DNA from: Lachnospiraceae bacterium
Lineage (GTDB): Bacteria; Bacillota; Clostridia; Lachnospirales; Lachnospiraceae
Assembly (NCBI GenBank): GCA_017542245.1
Contig: JAFXXN010000135.1
Coordinates: forward strand, 124,001 to 188,000
DNA length: 64,000 nt
Direction: 5' to 3'
Both the position numbers and the translations under genes were made by a program. Below, one piece after another: positions 18,850 to 27,804 of this stretch. Each line of letters begins with the position of its first letter. Positions within the stretch are counted from its first letter, which is position 1. Under the pieces are notes generated by a model. That model made no database searches and was not told the DNA's origin. It saw only the letters and a program-made list of their open reading frames with translations.

Positions 18850-20049
18850 GTGAAGAAGAGCAGTGCAAAAATCAAAATAAAAACCGTATTAAGCCATTAT
18901 GACGCTATACTGGCTATACTTGTGCTGTTCATATGCGTGTTTGGACTGATAATGATATATTCTGCAAGCTCTTACAGAGCGCAGTATTACTATCAGGATT
19001 CGAAACTCTACTTCAGAAATCAGGGAAGATTTCTTTTGGCCGGTGCAGCTTTGATGATACTTATATCATTTATAAACTACAGAGTTTATTTTAAATGCAT
19101 CAAGATCAAAAAAATCAAGATACCGGTTGTTTTTTTCCTTTTCCTTATATGTGCAGCCCTTCAGTGGTTTGCACTGTTTAACGGACATGAAGCCGGAGGA
19201 TCGTCAAGATGGATACAGTTCGGACCGGTCAACCTTCAGCCTTCAGAGCTTTCAAAGGTATGCTTTGTTCTGTGCGGAGCTTTTGTTGCAAGATGGTTCA
19301 GGTTTGTACTGAACAATAAGAATATGCTCCTGAATTTCCTGGGATACTGCGGAGCTATGGCAGTTTTTGGAGCCATACTGATACCTGTTGCACTTCAGAA
19401 CCTTTCTTCAGCGATAATACTTGCCGGCATACTGACGGTTATATATTTCTGTGTCAGTATGGACAAAAAGTACTTTATTCTGGTTGTCATACTGCTTGTT
19501 GTGGCGGTTATATTCCTGATAAATGCTGAGTCGTACCGTTCAGCCCGAATAGAACATTTCCTAAATCCTGAAACAATGGATCCCGGTGATCAGATACTTC
19601 AGGGCATGTATGCCATAGCTTCAGGCGGCCTTTTCGGAAAAGGACTGGGCAACAGTGTACAGAAGCTCGGAAACATTCCCGAAGTTCATACAGACATGAT
19701 ATTCACGATCATCTGCGAAGAGTTGGGAATAATAGGCGGTATAGCTCTTATAGGGCTTTTCCTCCTTCTTTTGTGGAGAATATTTAAAATTGCATTAAAC
19801 GCTCCGGATATGTATGGTTCGCTTATAGCGACCGGAGTTTTCGCACAGATAGCATTACAGGTTATGATGAATATTGCCGTTGTAACCAACAGCATGCCGG
19901 CTACAGGCGTGCCACTTCCATTTGTCAGTTACGGAGGCAGCAGTCTTCTGATTTTGATGGCAGAAATCGGTGTTGTCCTAAATGTTTCAAAGAGAACCGA
20001 TGAAGTTATCCCGGATGATGAAGAATACGACGAATTTGAAGAAGAGTAG
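18850..20049 (+). CDS. ftsW: Peptidoglycan glycosyltransferase FtsW (SEDS family)
   Basis: Polytopic SEDS protein that polymerises lipid II at the septum together with the class B PBP encoded two genes upstream. About ten membrane segments are visible. Family motifs include HEAGGSSRWIQFGPVNLQPSELSK and, in the last third, TDMIFTIICEELG and PLPFVSYGGSS. GTG start. The 399-residue length is normal, ending in an acidic tail. The alternative RodA is less likely in this cluster. Confidence 0.94.
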   Translation: MKKSSAKIKIKTVLSHYDAILAILVLFICVFGLIMIYSASSYRAQYYYQDSKLYFRNQGRFLLAGAALMILISFINYRVYFKCIKIKKIKIPVVFFLFLICAALQWFALFNGHEAGGSSRWIQFGPVNLQPSELSKVCFVLCGAFVARWFRFVLNNKNMLLNFLGYCGAMAVFGAILIPVALQNLSSAIILAGILTVIYFCVSMDKKYFILVVILLVVAVIFLINAESYRSARIEHFLNPETMDPGDQILQGMYAIASGGLFGKGLGNSVQKLGNIPEVHTDMIFTIICEELGIIGGIALIGLFLLLLWRIFKIALNAPDMYGSLIATGVFAQIALQVMMNIAVVTNSMPATGVPLPFVSYGGSSLLILMAEIGVVLNVSKRTDEVIPDDEEYDEFEEE

Positions 20050-20072
20050 TAATATCAAATATGGAGGGCACA

Positions 20073-20801
20073 ATGAGAAGTAACAAAGGTTTCATTATCA
20101 AAATTTTATTATTGTGCCTGATAATCGCGGGGGCAATTTTCTATTTTGAAACATTTCAGCTCAAAAGTCTTGAGATAGAGGGCGGATCACATTATACAGA
20201 GGATGAGATCAGGTCTTTCCTTATAAAAAGCAAAGCTGATGAATTCACACATATCTTTTATCTTAAAAATGTCGTTTTTTCAGAACCGGATCCCATTCCT
20301 TTTATTGAAAAGTTTGATTTTGAGATAGTTGACAAAAACACAATACATGTTACGGTTTATGACAAAGTTGTCATAGGATGTGTAGAACATATGGGACGAT
20401 ATATGCATTTTGACCGTGAAGGTATAGTGGTTGAAAGCTGTGATGAACCGGATACGGGAGTCCCGCTTGTTACCGGAATAGATTTTACCAAGGTTGTGAT
20501 AGGCGAAGCACTCGAGGTTGAAGATTCAGGAATCTTTAGCAGAATACTTGATCTTACGCTTTTGTTAAATAAGAATGAGATACCGTGCGACAGAATTCAT
20601 TTCGATATTAGGGGTAATGCAAAACTCTATATAGGAAAATCGGAAGCTCTTCTTGGCGGTGGGGATATACATGACTATCAGATAAGCGCTTTAAAGAAGG
20701 TTTTGGAGTCGGCAAACGGGCGAAATTATAGGTATGATCTGCAGAATTATACACCTGAATCAGGTGAAGTTGTGGGTAAACCTATAAATAATGATGAATA
20801 A
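20073..20801 (+). CDS. divIB: Cell division protein DivIB/FtsQ
   Basis: Bitopic divisome protein. A short basic N-terminus is followed by one membrane segment (about residues 6-24) and a POTRA-like region starting SLEIEGGSHYTEDEIRSFL, then the beta domain. GGAGG at 20063-20067 points to ATG 20073 (242 residues) and not ATG 20061. It works with FtsL upstream. It ends about 90 nt before ftsZ, which has its own promoter. Sequence similarity in this family is low but the position is characteristic. Confidence 0.88.
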   Translation: MRSNKGFIIKILLLCLIIAGAIFYFETFQLKSLEIEGGSHYTEDEIRSFLIKSKADEFTHIFYLKNVVFSEPDPIPFIEKFDFEIVDKNTIHVTVYDKVVIGCVEHMGRYMHFDREGIVVESCDEPDTGVPLVTGIDFTKVVIGEALEVEDSGIFSRILDLTLLLNKNEIPCDRIHFDIRGNAKLYIGKSEALLGGGDIHDYQISALKKVLESANGRNYRYDLQNYTPESGEVVGKPINNDE

Positions 20802-20824
20802 TTTGAAAAATTAAAAAATTATAC

Positions 20825-20853
20825 TTGATATTTTTTTATAATAAATGTATTAT
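20825..20853 (+). promoter_or_regulatory. Promoter of ftsZ
   Basis: TTGATA (20825-20830), a 17-bp AT-rich spacer and TATTAT (20848-20853). It lies about 40 nt before the ftsZ start, so ftsZ can be expressed independently of the wall genes upstream. Confidence 0.8.
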
Positions 20854-20893
20854 AGTATTATGTGTGATTTCTATTCATAAGGAGGGCAAGACC

Positions 20894-22192
20894 TTGGTCG
20901 AGATTACTAACGAAGAAAGTAACTATGGTGCAAAGATAATTGTAGTAGGTGTCGGCGGTGCCGGCAATAATGTTGTTAACCGTATGATAGAGGACGGTAT
21001 ACAGGGTGTTGAATACATTTGTGTAAATACTGACAGTCAGCAGTTAAGAAAATGTAAGGCTCCGAATGCTATCCAGATCGGAGAAAAGCTTACTAAGGGC
21101 CGTGGTGCAGGAGGAAATCCGGAAGTAGGACGTAATTCTGCAGAAGAGAGCAAGGAAGTACTTACAGAAGCTATTCATGAGGCAGAGATGGTATTTGTTA
21201 CCTGTGGTATGGGAGGTGGAACCGGTACCGGAGCAGCACCTGTCATAGCACAGATTGCAAAAGATATGGGCATCCTTACAGTAGCAGTAGTATCCAAGCC
21301 CTTTACCCATGAAGGCGATGTACGTATGAACCAGGCTATGGAAGGCATCGCAAATCTTAAAGAAAATGTTGACACAATGATCGTAATACCTAACGAGAAG
21401 CTTCGTCAGTTATGTGATAAAAAAGCACGTTTCCCTGAAGTTTTAAGAATGGCAGATTCTGTTTTAAGACAGGGTGTTCAGGGTATTACCGATATTATCA
21501 ACGGTATGGGCGATATCAACCTTGACTTTGCAGACGTATGTACAGTTATGAGAGATAAAGGAGTTGCACATATCGGTATTGGCCGTGCAACAGGCGATGA
21601 CAGCTGTCAGAATGCTGTTCAGCAGGCTATTGACAGTCCTCTTCTTGAGACAAGCATCGAAGGCGCAGACAATATCATCATCAACTTCTCGGGAGACCTT
21701 GTATTTGACGATGTTATCAATGCATCAAATTATGTTAAGGAAATTGTCGGACCTGATACAAATGTTATCTTTGGTGAAGTTTATGACGATTCCGAACCGG
21801 ATACATGTTCAGTAACCATTATCGCTACAGGTATAAAGAACAGCCCTGACGTTGCAGGAAATGTACCTTCCATGAGTCAGCAGCAGGCAGCGGGTTCAAG
21901 AGGCGGTCTCGGTTTCCTGAATATGTCAGGAGCAGGAAACACAGCTGCAAGAAAAGCACCTTCAGCACAGGGAGTTCAGGCTGCTTCACCGGTAGGAACA
22001 TCAGGTACGTTAAACAGACAGCCTGCATTTGGCACCAGACCTTCTCAGAACAGACCTGCAGCACCTGCTTCAACTCCGGCAAACGGACAGCAGTTCAGAG
22101 GAACTAAACCCAATGCAAATTCAAACCAGAATGCGTCGGATGGCAGTTCAATATTGATTCCGGAGTGGATTTCCAGACAGAATAATAATTAA
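20894..22192 (+). CDS. ftsZ: Cell division protein FtsZ
   Basis: Tubulin-like GTPase that forms the Z ring. The start is TTG 20894 behind AAGGAGG (20879-20885); the frame is open further up, but that segment is the promoter. The protein (432 residues) begins MVEITNEESNYGAKI; the tubulin signature GGGTGTGAAP is at 107-116, with NTDSQQL and the T7 loop NLDFADV downstream. A Gln/Ala/Pro/Asn-rich linker leads to the C-terminal peptide SSILIPEWISRQNNN, which binds FtsA/SepF-type partners. It is the last gene of the cluster and is followed by a terminator. Confidence 0.98.
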   Translation: MVEITNEESNYGAKIIVVGVGGAGNNVVNRMIEDGIQGVEYICVNTDSQQLRKCKAPNAIQIGEKLTKGRGAGGNPEVGRNSAEESKEVLTEAIHEAEMVFVTCGMGGGTGTGAAPVIAQIAKDMGILTVAVVSKPFTHEGDVRMNQAMEGIANLKENVDTMIVIPNEKLRQLCDKKARFPEVLRMADSVLRQGVQGITDIINGMGDINLDFADVCTVMRDKGVAHIGIGRATGDDSCQNAVQQAIDSPLLETSIEGADNIIINFSGDLVFDDVINASNYVKEIVGPDTNVIFGEVYDDSEPDTCSVTIIATGIKNSPDVAGNVPSMSQQQAAGSRGGLGFLNMSGAGNTAARKAPSAQGVQAASPVGTSGTLNRQPAFGTRPSQNRPAAPASTPANGQQFRGTKPNANSNQNASDGSSILIPEWISRQNNN

Positions 22193-22202
22193 TACTGATA
22201 CG

Positions 22203-22243
22203 ACACCTGATTTGATTCATTTCAAATCAGGTGTAATTGTTTA
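22203..22243 (+). terminator. Terminator after ftsZ
   Basis: ACACCTGATTTGA (22203-22215) pairs perfectly with TCAAATCAGGTGT (22222-22234) around a 6-nt loop. The following AATTGTTT is only a weak T-tract, so some readthrough into mrpE is possible. Confidence 0.8.
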
Positions 22244-22255
22244 AGCGAGGTTTAT

Positions 22256-22714
22256 ATGTTTTTACTGCTGGTTGTGGCATTTATAATATTTAACGGAGCT
22301 GTAACCGTAGAAATACTTTTGTTTGGCGCAGGAATCGGTGCAGCCGTTCTGCTGTTTGCAAACAGGTTTATGGGATACAGCCTGAAAAGCGAACTGAAGG
22401 TATATACCAAATCTCCTTATATAATAGCATACTTTTTCCTGCTCCTTTATGAGATTATAAAAGCAGGTATTGTCGCAGGAATATTGATTTTTAAAGGAAA
22501 CAAAAAAATAAATCCTGTGCTTGTATCCTTTGATTCTCCGTTAAAGAGTGAATTTACAAGTACTATTCTTGCAAATTCCATCACACTTACGCCGGGGACT
22601 ATTTCGGTATCGTTAAAGAACGGTAAATTCAGGGTACACTGTCTGGATGAGTCTCTTTCAAAAGGACTTGATTCATCGAACTTTGTTTCTCTTCTGAAAA
22701 AGATAGAAAAATGA
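22256..22714 (+). CDS. mnhE: Na+/H+ antiporter Mrp/Mnh subunit E
   Basis: Small membrane subunit of the multi-subunit monovalent cation/proton antiporter, also found in Mbh/Mrp-type complexes. 152 residues. Two hydrophobic segments at the N-terminus are followed by AYFFLLLYEIIKAGI and the family pattern ANSITLTPGTISV near residue 107. It is followed 29 nt later by mnhF and then mnhG. Subunits A-D are not in this window. Confidence 0.9.
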   Translation: MFLLLVVAFIIFNGAVTVEILLFGAGIGAAVLLFANRFMGYSLKSELKVYTKSPYIIAYFFLLLYEIIKAGIVAGILIFKGNKKINPVLVSFDSPLKSEFTSTILANSITLTPGTISVSLKNGKFRVHCLDESLSKGLDSSNFVSLLKKIEK

Positions 22715-22743
22715 TTCTATAATCATCTTTAAGGGTTAGATAC

Positions 22744-23121
22744 ATGGAAGAATATGTTGATATAATTTTAAAAGGTTTGATCATTTTTTCTTCCTGCCTT
22801 ATATTTATACTGTTCATCAGAGCGGTTATCGGTCCGACAATAACGGACAGACTTATGGCAGTAAACATGATCGGAACACAGGTTATCATAATCATAGCAG
22901 AACTGACTGTGCTTCTTGATGAAGTATGGCTGGCGGATATTGGTATGGTATATGCTCTTATAAGCTTCTTGGGAGTAGTTGTACTGACAAAGATTTATAT
23001 AGGCATATACAGAAAAGAACACCCTGAAATGTTTGAAAATAAAAGCGCAGCAGTAGCTTCAAAAGTTGAGCCGCTTTCAAAAAACAAAGAAAAGAAGCGG
23101 AAAAGGAGGAAGAACGGATGA
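22744..23121 (+). CDS. mnhF: Na+/H+ antiporter Mrp/Mnh subunit F
   Basis: Three-helix membrane subunit with the family motif RAVIGPTITDRLMAVNMIGT at residues 26-45 and DIGMVYALISFLGVVVLTK. The C-terminus has an extra basic tail (KNKEKKRKRRKNG) that also encodes the AGGAGG ribosome binding site of mnhG. It overlaps mnhG by 4 bp. 125 residues; most MnhF proteins are about 90, the difference being the tail. Confidence 0.9.
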   Translation: MEEYVDIILKGLIIFSSCLIFILFIRAVIGPTITDRLMAVNMIGTQVIIIIAELTVLLDEVWLADIGMVYALISFLGVVVLTKIYIGIYRKEHPEMFENKSAAVASKVEPLSKNKEKKRKRRKNG

Positions 23122-23447
23122 GCACCATACAGATTGTCATTGCTGATGTTTTCCTTACTATAGGAGCATTGCTATGCCTTATTTCTACTATAGGCGTTTT
23201 TAGAATGAAATTTGTTATGAACAGAATGCATGCCGCAGCTATTGCCGATACAGGCGGACTGTTTTTTATCATAACCGGTCTTGTGATACTTTGCGGCTTT
23301 ACTTTTATGACACTAAAGCTTTTACTTCTGGTAGTTATATTTTGGATAACATCACCTGTTTCAAGTCATCTTTTAAGCAACATGGTCAAAAGCACCATGC
23401 CGGAAGCGATTGAAAAGAATGCAGTTCAAAAAACACTTGAAAAGTAA
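23118..23447 (+). CDS. mnhG: Na+/H+ antiporter Mrp/Mnh subunit G
   Basis: Three-helix subunit with the family pattern LISTIGVFRMKFVMNRMHAA and a final SPVSSHLL segment. 109 residues, normal. It starts inside the mnhF stop (ATGA). The three genes form a compact operon. No mrpABCD or NuoL/M/N-like gene follows, so the partner subunits must be elsewhere or missing. Confidence 0.9.
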   Translation: MSTIQIVIADVFLTIGALLCLISTIGVFRMKFVMNRMHAAAIADTGGLFFIITGLVILCGFTFMTLKLLLLVVIFWITSPVSSHLLSNMVKSTMPEAIEKNAVQKTLEK

Positions 23448-23497
23448 AGCATTAAAGGTTATTATATATACGTATTTTTATATTTTTGAGGTTATTT

Positions 23498-24001
23498 ATG
23501 AGTAAAAGAGTAAAGATAATAATATTTTCAGTAATCGGTTTATTGGTAGCAGCAGTATTTGTATTTATCATATTGGAAAATGTTTCAAATAACAAATATA
23601 CGATTGTAAACAATACAGATATGAATATTACTTCCTTAAAGGTTGTATTTGAATGGGAAGAAGATGGGACAGAGATCAGCACCATCTACGAAGGCTCATT
23701 AAATAAAGGCGATACGAAACAGGGACATTTTGATACTGTTGATTTTTCGGGAGACGGCGGAGAAATCGGTGTTTATGTAACATTTGAAGGGCATGATGAA
23801 CTTGAATGTTATGACGGTTATATTCTTGGAAAATTTAACGGAAAAGTTAACCTTGAATTTTATCAGAATCAGGGGCAGTATCGTTTAAAGCAGAATGCGA
23901 GTGTCGGTCTGTTTAACAATACTGAGAATACCGCACTAAAAAATTCAGAGATTGAATTTATTTTCGACGAAGACGGAGACGACTGGGATTACGTAGAATG
24001 A
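23498..24001 (+). CDS. Uncharacterised membrane-anchored protein
   Basis: Function not recognised. GAGG at 23488-23491 gives start ATG 23498 and 167 residues. Basic N-terminus, one membrane segment (VKIIIFSVIGLLVAAVFVFI), then an acidic external domain rich in beta-strand patterns (YTIVNNTDMNITSLKVVFEW). The last residues are very acidic. The stop overlaps the rimO start by 4 bp (ATGA), so it is probably co-translated with rimO, although no functional link is evident. Confidence 0.7.
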   Translation: MSKRVKIIIFSVIGLLVAAVFVFIILENVSNNKYTIVNNTDMNITSLKVVFEWEEDGTEISTIYEGSLNKGDTKQGHFDTVDFSGDGGEIGVYVTFEGHDELECYDGYILGKFNGKVNLEFYQNQGQYRLKQNASVGLFNNTENTALKNSEIEFIFDEDGDDWDYVE

Positions 24002-25335
24002 GCATAAAAGTTACTATTATTTCATTGGGTTGTGATAAAAATCTGGTAGACAGCGAGAAGATACTTGCTCAGTTATCCGAAAGAGGCTATGAGATAACCG
24101 ATGTTCCGGAAGAAGCGGATGTGGCTGTTATAAATACATGCTGTTTTATTCACGATGCAAAGCAGGAAAGTATAGACACCATTCTTATGACTGCAGAACT
24201 TAAGAAAACCGGCAGGCTTCAGTTTCTGGTCATTACGGGATGTCTCGCAACCAGGTATTCGGATGATATCCAGGCTCTTATTCCGGAAGTTGATGCCATT
24301 ATCGTTTCTTCAGCATCCGATGAGATAGACAGGGTTATAAAGGAGCTTTTTAGTAAAAGCCTTTCAAAGAAGATTGTCAAAAAAGATATCGATAAGGAAC
24401 CGGTTTTATCGAAGAACAGATTATATAACACTCTGAAAAATCATGCATATATAAAGATTGCAGACGGATGCGATAAACACTGTACTTATTGTGTAATCCC
24501 TTCCATTAAGGGAAAGTACAGAAGTTTTAAATTTGAAGATATTATCACTGAGGCTGAAGAAGCTGTAAAACATGGGAAAAACGAGATAATACTTGTAGCA
24601 CAGGAAACAACTCTTTACGGAGTAGATTTATACGGACATAAAAGGATAGCGGAATTGCTCAGAGAACTGAATAAGATTGAAGGTTTGGAGTGGATTCGGC
24701 TCATGTACTGTTATCCCGAAGAAATCGATGACGATCTTGTGAGTGCCATAAGAGATTGTGATAAGGTATGCAAATATATAGACATGCCTATCCAGCACAT
24801 ATCCGATCAGGTCCTGAAAAGAATGGGAAGAAGAACTTCGGGGCAGGATATAAAGGATACTATAAACAAATTAAGGGAAAATATTCCGAATATAGTGATA
24901 AGAACAAGCCTGATCACGGGATTTCCCATGGAGACAGAAGAAGAACATCATGAGCTTCTTAAGTTTATTAAAGAATATAAACTTGAAAGGCTTGGAGTCT
25001 TTACTTATTCAAAGGAAGAAGGGACGCCTGCCGCAAAACTCAGGCCACAAATAAGAAAGCCTGAAAAGAATAAGCGAAGGGATGAACTGATGACTGCCCA
25101 GCAGAAAGTCGTTTTTGCTCAAAACAAAGCTTTAAAAGGCAGAGTTCTTAAGGCTGTCATTGAGGGTATGCTTCCGACTGAAGGAGTTTATATCGGAAGA
25201 ACCATGAGGGATGCTCCGGATGTGGATGGATGCATATTTATAAAGAGTGACAGGGAACTGGTCCTTGGCACGATGGTGGATGTAAAGATAAAAAAAGCCT
25301 CGGGGTATGACCTGAGCGGAGAAATAATAGAATAA
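23998..25335 (+). CDS. rimO: Ribosomal protein S12 methylthiotransferase RimO
   Basis: Radical-SAM enzyme that adds a methylthio group to an aspartate of ribosomal protein S12. N-terminal UPF0004 domain with ISLGCDKNLVDSEK, INTCCFIHDA and VITGCLA cysteines binding the auxiliary cluster; radical-SAM CxxxCxxC in DGCDKHCTYCVIPS; C-terminal TRAM-like domain. LGCDKNLVDSE distinguishes RimO from MiaB (LGCQMN). 445 residues, normal length. Confidence 0.95.
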   Translation: MSIKVTIISLGCDKNLVDSEKILAQLSERGYEITDVPEEADVAVINTCCFIHDAKQESIDTILMTAELKKTGRLQFLVITGCLATRYSDDIQALIPEVDAIIVSSASDEIDRVIKELFSKSLSKKIVKKDIDKEPVLSKNRLYNTLKNHAYIKIADGCDKHCTYCVIPSIKGKYRSFKFEDIITEAEEAVKHGKNEIILVAQETTLYGVDLYGHKRIAELLRELNKIEGLEWIRLMYCYPEEIDDDLVSAIRDCDKVCKYIDMPIQHISDQVLKRMGRRTSGQDIKDTINKLRENIPNIVIRTSLITGFPMETEEEHHELLKFIKEYKLERLGVFTYSKEEGTPAAKLRPQIRKPEKNKRRDELMTAQQKVVFAQNKALKGRVLKAVIEGMLPTEGVYIGRTMRDAPDVDGCIFIKSDRELVLGTMVDVKIKKASGYDLSGEIIE

Positions 25336-25348
25336 CAGGAGAATTGTT

Positions 25349-25942
25349 ATGAATGCGCCAAATAAGATAACTTTATTCAGGATTATACTTATACCGGTCT
25401 TTATAATAGTATTCCTTTTGAGGATCCCCGATGAAAGAACATCGGATATAATTGCGTTAGTTATTTTTTCAGTTGCATCTATTTCTGATTTCCTTGACGG
25501 ATACCTGGCAAGAAAGCACAATATGGTTACGGATTTCGGAAAACTGATGGATCCTTTGGCAGATAAGCTTTTGGTTTGTATTACCCTTATATGTTTTGTA
25601 AAGTTGAGAGGAAACATGACGGGTGATTTGGAAGCCTATAATTTCCCTACATGGTGTGCGATAATAATCATGAGCAGGGAATTTGCTATCAGCGGGATAA
25701 GACAGCTTGCTGCCGATAAGGGGATAATAATTGCTGCCGGCATCTGGGGCAAGATAAAAACGGTAGTACAGCTTTTCATGTGTATTGACTATATTATCAT
25801 GCCTGAGTTTGTTGAAGCGGGCATGGAATGGTTTGCCATTGCGGGAGTAGTACTTATGTATCTTGCCACCGCGCTTACTATTATATCATTGGCAGATTAT
25901 CTGCTTAGGAATTGGAAGGTGCTTAAAATCAGTTGTAAATGA
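25349..25942 (+). CDS. pgsA: CDP-diacylglycerol-glycerol-3-phosphate 3-phosphatidyltransferase
   Basis: Makes phosphatidylglycerol phosphate, the first committed step to phosphatidylglycerol, which is also the diacylglycerol donor for Lgt encoded upstream. The CDP-alcohol phosphotransferase signature DG-x2-AR-x8-G-x3-D-x3-D is complete in the segment starting DGYLARKHN and ending DPLAD. 197 residues with several membrane segments. Spacing to rimO is 13 nt, with ribosome binding site AGGAGA. Confidence 0.95.
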   Translation: MNAPNKITLFRIILIPVFIIVFLLRIPDERTSDIIALVIFSVASISDFLDGYLARKHNMVTDFGKLMDPLADKLLVCITLICFVKLRGNMTGDLEAYNFPTWCAIIIMSREFAISGIRQLAADKGIIIAAGIWGKIKTVVQLFMCIDYIIMPEFVEAGMEWFAIAGVVLMYLATALTIISLADYLLRNWKVLKISCK

Positions 25943-25991
25943 TCGTTTGTAAATACAGATAAGTTCTGGAAACTGTTACCGGGAGGAAATC

Positions 25992-26552
25992 ATGAGAAAA
26001 GATATAAGATTTGCCATATGTTTTGTTGTGATAATGCTTCTGGTAATACTATGCATTTACAGATATCTGGCGGATAAAGAGATAGAAAGTGAGAGGAGTG
26101 GGACCGGTACAACGGGTGCCGTGCCTACTTCCATAACCCATGTGATCACAGACAGCGAAGGTGAGGTTATTCTCCACAGGATAAGATATTACACGATAAA
26201 GCTGTCTCAGATGGATATAGAAACAGCCGATGCGGTTATAGGCGAAAATGCTGAAGTTACACCCTTACTTATATGTGAGTATGTTTCCGATTCATTAGAG
26301 GATGAAGAGATAGAGATAACGGTTAAAGGTGCTCAGCTTAAGGACAGACTCTGCATTGTTGATCTGGGAAGGGATATCCTTGAAGTGTCGAAAAAGGATC
26401 GTCAGCTGGAGAAACTCATACTTGATGCACTGGCCATGAGTATAGTTGACAACTGTAAGGATGTGGAAGGTGTATCATTTTCCATAGAAAATCAGCCTTA
26501 TTCATCTTCATGGATCAAACTTGAAAGTGAAGAGGTATATCTTAAAAGGTGA
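25992..26552 (+). CDS. Membrane-anchored GerMN-like protein
   Basis: 186 residues. One N-terminal membrane anchor (about 8-25), a Gly/Thr linker, then a domain whose pattern resembles GerMN: a 'DRLCIVDLGRDIL' strand followed by a helix and 'VEGVSFSIENQP', comparable to the end of the sporulation/germination GerMN domain. The assignment is by pattern only. It has GGGAGG as ribosome binding site and overlaps the next gene (GTGA). A spore or envelope role is possible but not shown. Confidence 0.55.
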   Translation: MRKDIRFAICFVVIMLLVILCIYRYLADKEIESERSGTGTTGAVPTSITHVITDSEGEVILHRIRYYTIKLSQMDIETADAVIGENAEVTPLLICEYVSDSLEDEEIEITVKGAQLKDRLCIVDLGRDILEVSKKDRQLEKLILDALAMSIVDNCKDVEGVSFSIENQPYSSSWIKLESEEVYLKR

Positions 26553-27790
26553 AAAATATAATTATTGGAGGCGGTGCCGCAGGAATGATGGCGGCATATT
26601 CGTCTGTCATAAACGGAAATGATACCATACTTTTAGAAAAGAATGAGAAACTTGGGAAAAAGGTTTATATTACCGGAAAAGGCAGATGTAACCTGACAAA
26701 TTACTGTTCTAAAGAAGAATTTTTAAAAAATGTTGTTTCAAACCCGAAATTTCTTTTCAGCTCCCTAAACCGTATGGATTCATACGATACTGTGGAACTG
26801 TTCAATAATCTGGGATTAAAGACAAAGACGGAACGCGGAAACAGAGTTTTCCCCGAATCGGATAAAGCTTCGGATGTTACAAAAACACTGGAAAAAGTTC
26901 TAAGAAGCCTTGGGGTTGATATAAGGTTTAATTGCCGTGTTTTAGATATAAAAACCGAAGGAGGCAGGTTTGCTTCTGTTATAACCGACAGTTACGGGGA
27001 GATTTCTGGAGATTCCTGCATAATTGCAACCGGCGGCCTGAGCTATCCTTCCACCGGATCTACAGGGGACGGATACAGAATAGCAGATAAAAACGGCCAT
27101 ACGATTACGGAACTGCTTCCGTCACTTGTCGGATTAAAAACCGAAGAAACTTTTGTAAGAGAGATGGAAGGCCTGTCGCTGAAAAACATTGTTCTCAAAG
27201 TTTTTATAAATGGAAAACAGAAATTTAAAGAACAGGGTGAGATGCTTTTTACTCATAACGGAGTAAGCGGACCGCTGATACTAACGGTTTCGGCTGATTT
27301 TGCAAAAGATATTGCATCGGGAAAACAGGCAGAACTGGTGATCGACATGAAACCGGCGCTTTCCTATGAAGAACTTGATGCAAGAATATTAAGGGATTTT
27401 GGCGAAATGAGTAATAAGGCGCTGAAGAATGTCCTTATACATTTACTGCCTTCCTCAATGGTTCCGGTACTGATAGGTGAATGCGGAATCGATGGAGAGA
27501 AAAAGGTCAATTCTGTTACGGTTGAAGAAAGAAAAAAATTGGCCGATACAATAAAAGCTTTTAAACTGCATGTAAAGAACAGTGGAGATTTTTCCGAAGC
27601 CGTTGTAACAAAAGGCGGTATCAAGGTAAGCGAAGTTAATCCGGGAACTATGGAGTCGAAGCTTGTGAAGGGATTGTATTTTGCAGGAGAAATACTTGAT
27701 GTTGATGCATATACCGGAGGATTCAATCTTCAGATCGCATGGACAACCGGGTATACCGCAGGAATGACTTTGGGGGCTACAATAAATTAA
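26549..27790 (+). CDS. HI0933/BaiN-family FAD-dependent oxidoreductase
   Basis: Flavoprotein of the HI0933 (YhiN/YtfP/BaiN) family, whose physiological substrate is mostly unknown. The FAD-binding dinucleotide fold opens the protein (IIIGGGAAGMMAAYSS), followed by the family signature EKLGKKVYITGKGRCNLTN and IATGGLSYPSTGSTGDGY, and a C-terminal FAD contact AGEILDVDAYTGGFNLQ. 413 residues is normal. BaiN was linked to bile acid reduction, but that cannot be inferred here. It directly precedes cmk, a frequent arrangement in Clostridia. Confidence 0.9.
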   Translation: MKNIIIGGGAAGMMAAYSSVINGNDTILLEKNEKLGKKVYITGKGRCNLTNYCSKEEFLKNVVSNPKFLFSSLNRMDSYDTVELFNNLGLKTKTERGNRVFPESDKASDVTKTLEKVLRSLGVDIRFNCRVLDIKTEGGRFASVITDSYGEISGDSCIIATGGLSYPSTGSTGDGYRIADKNGHTITELLPSLVGLKTEETFVREMEGLSLKNIVLKVFINGKQKFKEQGEMLFTHNGVSGPLILTVSADFAKDIASGKQAELVIDMKPALSYEELDARILRDFGEMSNKALKNVLIHLLPSSMVPVLIGECGIDGEKKVNSVTVEERKKLADTIKAFKLHVKNSGDFSEAVVTKGGIKVSEVNPGTMESKLVKGLYFAGEILDVDAYTGGFNLQIAWTTGYTAGMTLGATIN

Positions 27791-27804
27791 AGAGGAGCTA
27801 GAAA

